The notes under the pieces were generated by a model that did not search any database, had not been told where the DNA came from, and worked only from the letters and a program-made list of their open reading frames with translations. Of a stretch of 64,000 bases of DNA, positions 59,255 to 64,000 are shown piece after piece; the stretch's first letter is position 1; the number at the start of each line of letters is the position of its first letter. The DNA comes from UBA965 sp040396955 (GTDB lineage Bacteria; Chloroflexota; Chloroflexia; Chloroflexales; Roseiflexaceae), in the NCBI GenBank assembly GCA_040396955.1, contig JBBAWX010000008.1, forward strand, positions 65,754-129,753, read 5' to 3'. The position numbers and the translations under genes were made by a program.

Positions 59255-60268
59255 TTAGGCGTGGTCATGGTCGTGATCATCACCGTGGGCGGTGAGAATC
59301 ATCAAGCCGCTCCCGTCGGACATCATCGACATGGCCCGAAAGCGATGTTCGGTGCGGAGCTCGGGTGTGTTGGCGGCACACGGCGTGCCGAACTTGGGTT
59401 GGGCGTAGGGCAAGTGTGTATGGCCTCGGGCGAGGATGTGCAGATAATTGGCGTATTCACCCTCCCACGGCTGGCCGTGATTCCACGGTACGACCGAATG
59501 CGCATTGCAGTAGTGGGCCACGTACGCGCGGCGTAGGCGATCGTGGCTGTTGTTGCGATGAGAGCGGTGGAGCACGTTGCCGCCAAAAAAGACCACATCA
59601 CCGGGGTCGACCTCGACTTTGACCTCACGCCCTGCGTATTTGGCGGCGACTTTGGTGAGGCCGTTTTTGCTTTCATCCGTGTTGCTGGCCCCGAAAATGG
59701 GCTCGATGTCGGCGAGGGTCTGATCACCATTGGGAGATTGTCCGTCGTTATCGGGATAAATGGGCTCGTGTTGTGAACCCTCGGTCATCCACAGACAGCC
59801 GTTTTCTTCGTCGGCGCGGTCAATGGCCAACCAGGCGCCACACAACGTCTGGGGGAATGAGGGGATGTAGTAGCTGTCTTGGTGGTAGCCTTGGCCGGGT
59901 TGTCCCGGTTGTTTGAAAAAGAGCATCGACTGGAGTGCCAATACGTCGGGGCCGATGAGTGCTTCGAGCACATCAAGGATGCGCGGGTGGAGCAAAAAGC
60001 GCTCGTGGATTTCGGAGACACGATGAAGCATGTGTACGCGCAACCAGTATTGGACGCGCTGCTCGGGGGTTAGGTGATCGGGTGGGAGCGGCACCCCGGG
60101 GATGACTTCGCGCCCGTGGCGCAGATTGTCGGTGTGAGCGGCGAGCTCGGCGACTTCGTGGGCTGGTACTAGCCCTTTCACGACTAAGTAACCTTTGGCA
60201 CGGAAGTGCACGTATTCGTCGACACTGACGTGGTAGCGATCGGTGCGTGTGGCTGGGGAAGTGGTCAT
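59255..60268 (-). CDS. Phytanoyl-CoA dioxygenase (PhyH) family protein
   Basis: The 337-residue Fe(II)/2-oxoglutarate dioxygenase has the HxD pair in GYHQDSYYIP (His129, Asp131) and the distal His in FFGGNVLHRSHRN (His234). Arg245 or Arg247 follows for 2-oxoglutarate. The family hydroxylates lipids, natural products and small alkylated compounds; no substrate is implied by the neighbours. The C-terminus ends in an acidic/His tail (HGDDHDHDHA) that could bind metal. The start at 60268 follows AAGGGAG; a longer frame lacks support. Confidence 0.9.
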   Translation of the reverse strand: MTTSPATRTDRYHVSVDEYVHFRAKGYLVVKGLVPAHEVAELAAHTDNLRHGREVIPGVPLPPDHLTPEQRVQYWLRVHMLHRVSEIHERFLLHPRILDVLEALIGPDVLALQSMLFFKQPGQPGQGYHQDSYYIPSFPQTLCGAWLAIDRADEENGCLWMTEGSQHEPIYPDNDGQSPNGDQTLADIEPIFGASNTDESKNGLTKVAAKYAGREVKVEVDPGDVVFFGGNVLHRSHRNNSHDRLRRAYVAHYCNAHSVVPWNHGQPWEGEYANYLHILARGHTHLPYAQPKFGTPCAANTPELRTEHRFRAMSMMSDGSGLMILTAHGDDHDHDHA

Positions 60269-60780
60269 CGTTGAGCTCCCTTCACAGTCATGAACAATAC
60301 AGTGCGGATACATCTCCTTCTCTTATACCATGCTTTGTCTCGACATGCGGCAGGTCGTGCTTTCGATTTCGTTATGTTGTCGGTGATGGTGGCGATATAA
60401 GTGTAAATAGTTATGCGTGTGCCAGGCACAACGGTGCTCACCACGGCGATTGTGCCACTCCCCTGCACCTTTCTCCGCTTTTGCCCATATCGTTGCCTGT
60501 CATTTAACATAAAAAATGAAATGTCATCAAATTGTAATCTAAAAACCAATAAAAACGTGAAAAAGGGGGAAGATTGGGGAGCAGAACGGGGGGACAAGCA
60601 TTTGACACCCAAGGCGCACATATGCTATTATTCTACCTTGCCGTAACCAAAAAAGTACGGCACACAGCAATGTGAGTAGGTACCAACGTGCCCTTCTCTA
60701 AGGCGCAGCTGATGTTGCGACCAGATCCGAGGGCGACATATTTTTTTGTGTGCTGTTGGACTGAGGAGAAAGCAGAGAGC
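60269..60780. other. 512-bp divergent intergenic region before the ribosomal operon
   Basis: It holds the str-operon promoter at 60602-60631 and a leader hairpin (GCCGTA/TACGGC, 60640-60661). The rest (60269-60600) is AT-richer than the surroundings, and no gene or convincing repeat was recognised in it. Confidence 0.6.
60602..60631 (+). promoter_or_regulatory. Promoter of the rpsL-rpsG-fusA-tuf operon
   Basis: TTGACA (60602-60607), 18-nt spacer, TATTAT (60626-60631). The leader to the rpsL ATG is about 145 nt. Confidence 0.8.
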
Positions 60781-61218
60781 ATGCCGACGATCAATCAGCT
60801 GGTCCGCAAGCCGCGCAAGCCGGTAGAGCGCAAGGTAAAAGCACCGGCACTTCGCTTCAACTACAATGCGTTGAAGGGGAAGTTGACCCGAGGAAGCGGG
60901 TCGCCATTCAAGCGCGGGGTGTGTACGCAGGTACGCACGATGACGCCCAAGAAGCCAAATTCAGCATTGCGGAAGATTGCCCGTGTGCGACTTTCGAACG
61001 GAATGGAAGTCACGGCGTACATTCCAGGTGAGGGTCACAACTTACAGGAGCACTCGGTGGTACTTATCCGAGGTGGTCGTGTGAAGGACTTGCCGGGTGT
61101 GCGGTATCACATTGTACGTGGCACGCTCGACTCACAGGGTGTTGCAAACCGCAAGCAGGGGCGTTCGAAGTACGGTACGAAGAAGAACGCAGTGGTTGCG
61201 AAGGGCAAGAAGAAGTAG
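60781..61218 (+). CDS. rpsL: 30S ribosomal protein S12
   Basis: The 145-residue protein contains the universal S12 sequences MPTINQLVRKPRK, KRGVCTQVRTMTPKKPNSALRKIARVRL and the PGEGHNLQEHSVVLIRGGRVKDLPGVRYH loop at the decoding centre. Between PAL and P.KRG there are 17 residues, against 3 in Escherichia coli, a basic insertion (RFNYNALKGKLTRGSGS). The start at 60781 is the family start; the frame upstream is not coding. Confidence 0.98.
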   Translation: MPTINQLVRKPRKPVERKVKAPALRFNYNALKGKLTRGSGSPFKRGVCTQVRTMTPKKPNSALRKIARVRLSNGMEVTAYIPGEGHNLQEHSVVLIRGGRVKDLPGVRYHIVRGTLDSQGVANRKQGRSKYGTKKNAVVAKGKKK

Positions 61219-61269
61219 CATTCCGACCGCACTGTGGCGGAGTGAGTAGATTAAGGCTGAGAGGACGAT

Positions 61270-61743
61270 ATGCCCCGACGTGGCAAAACAGTAAAACGCG
61301 AACTGCTGCCCGATAGCCGATACGGGAGTGCAGTCATCACGCAGATGATCAACAAGACGATGTTGCGTGGCAAGAAGAGCGTTGCCGAGTCGATTGTGTA
61401 TGGTGCGCTTGAGATGGCGGCTGGCCGTTTGAACAAAACGCCAATGGAGGTCATGGACGGTGCATTGCGCAACGCCGGACCGGTCATCGAAGTGAAGCCG
61501 CGCCGTGTTGGTGGGGCGACCTACCAAGTACCGGTCGAAGTAAAGGCTGAGCGCCGGCAGTCGTTGGCGATCCGCTGGTTGTTGGCATCGGCCCGCTCAC
61601 GTAGTGGCAAACCGATGATTGAGCGTTTGGCATTGGAATTGGTCGACGCATTCAACAACACGGGCAACACGATTAAGAAGCGTGAAGATGTCCAGCGCAT
61701 GGCTGAAGCGAACCGTGCTTTCTCACACTACGGGCGCTTCTAA
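61270..61743 (+). CDS. rpsG: 30S ribosomal protein S7
   Basis: The 157-residue protein organises the 30S head by binding the 3' domain of 16S rRNA. Typical segments are MPRRGKTVKRELLPDSRYGSAVI, VEVKPRRVGGATYQVPVEV and a C-terminal KREDVQRMAEANRAFSHYGRF. It lies 51 nt after rpsL in the conserved str order. Confidence 0.98.
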   Translation: MPRRGKTVKRELLPDSRYGSAVITQMINKTMLRGKKSVAESIVYGALEMAAGRLNKTPMEVMDGALRNAGPVIEVKPRRVGGATYQVPVEVKAERRQSLAIRWLLASARSRSGKPMIERLALELVDAFNNTGNTIKKREDVQRMAEANRAFSHYGRF

Positions 61744-61791
61744 GACATGCATTGTCGCAAACGCGACCACAACAAGGAGTAGAAGAAGGCT

Positions 61792-63897
<2,106 letters not shown>

Positions 63898-63947
63898 TTG
63901 ATATTCGTTTGTAGTAACACCGTTGCAGTGTGGAGGCATGATCAGTC

Positions 63948-64000
63948 ATGGCAAAGCAGAAGTTTGAGCGCACCAAGCCGCACTTGAACGTGGGCACCAT
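63948..64000 (+). CDS. tuf: Elongation factor Tu, N-terminal 17 codons (cut by window edge)
   Basis: MAKQKFERTKPHLNVGT is the EF-Tu N-terminus, running off the right edge. GGAGG lies upstream, and the position directly after fusA is the classical str-operon order. Confidence 0.95.
   Translation, partial: MAKQKFERTKPHLNVGT

Overview
The window reads as chromosomal DNA from a free-living heterotrophic bacterium, most likely a member of the Chloroflexota. This placement is an inference from gene content and protein style: a streptomycin-type ribosomal operon (rpsL-rpsG-fusA-tuf) with a 14-residue insertion in S12, an archaeal-type prolyl-tRNA synthetase ending in Tyr, bactofilin, a Uma2 endonuclease, a four-domain S1 protein next to clpC-radA, sugar ABC transporters without a linked ATPase, and a phytanoyl-CoA dioxygenase. 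Genes are tightly packed, with many 1-4 nt overlaps, AAGGAG-type ribosome sites and TTGACA/TATAAT-type promoters. No tRNA, rRNA, CRISPR array, prophage or complete insertion sequence was recognised. One 100-N assembly gap interrupts an Asp-rich gene at 26242-26341.

Layout. 1-8.3 kb: end of a class II aldolase-like gene, a zinc-binding membrane protein, an acetyl-xylan esterase, then a leftward housekeeping run S1 protein-clpC-radA-dtd from a clear promoter. 8.5-13 kb: a DHH-like protein and the pyruvate dehydrogenase E1alpha-E1beta-E2 operon closed by a strong terminator. 13-24 kb: CBS protein, sugar epimerase-like protein, YraN, glutamate dehydrogenase, a polysaccharide flippase coupled to a ComEC-like protein without catalytic residues, RidA plus a small P-loop kinase, then a rightward SDR-aminotransferase-glycosyltransferase-SIS isomerase-ROK kinase run. 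24-35 kb: VWA protein divergent from the Asp-rich gene, MerR regulator with a candidate autoregulatory operator, NfeD/SPFH pair, dienelactone hydrolase, lipoprotein, tandem GNAT, class-A-like serine hydrolase, proS, rpe.

35-48.2 kb is the most distinctive region, a leftward carbohydrate island. A GntR/FCD regulator heads one transcription unit (regulator, solute-binding-like protein, CaiB CoA-transferase, MaoC hydratase). A second promoter with a palindromic operator drives a Gfo/Idh/MocA dehydrogenase, a Tat/lipoprotein sugar-binding protein, two permeases, another solute-binding-like protein, a GHL6-type hydrolase and a GH29 fucosidase. Two of the three solute-binding-like proteins have no signal peptide and no room for one. 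The GntR promoter and the second operator share an identical 14-nt AT-rich core, which suggests one regulon.

48.3-64 kb: M29 aminopeptidase; an MFS exporter with a textbook TetR operator, a small membrane protein and the TetR gene itself; HAD phosphatase; pteridine-reductase-like SDR; a bactofilin-FtsB-GT2-DUF624 operon; trmD; peroxiredoxin; Uma2; a pair of overlapping small helix-turn-helix genes with 15-bp direct repeats upstream; phytanoyl-CoA dioxygenase; and the str operon running off the right edge within tuf. Start sites below were often moved inward from the longest reading frame on the basis of ribosome binding sites, promoters or neighbouring gene ends.
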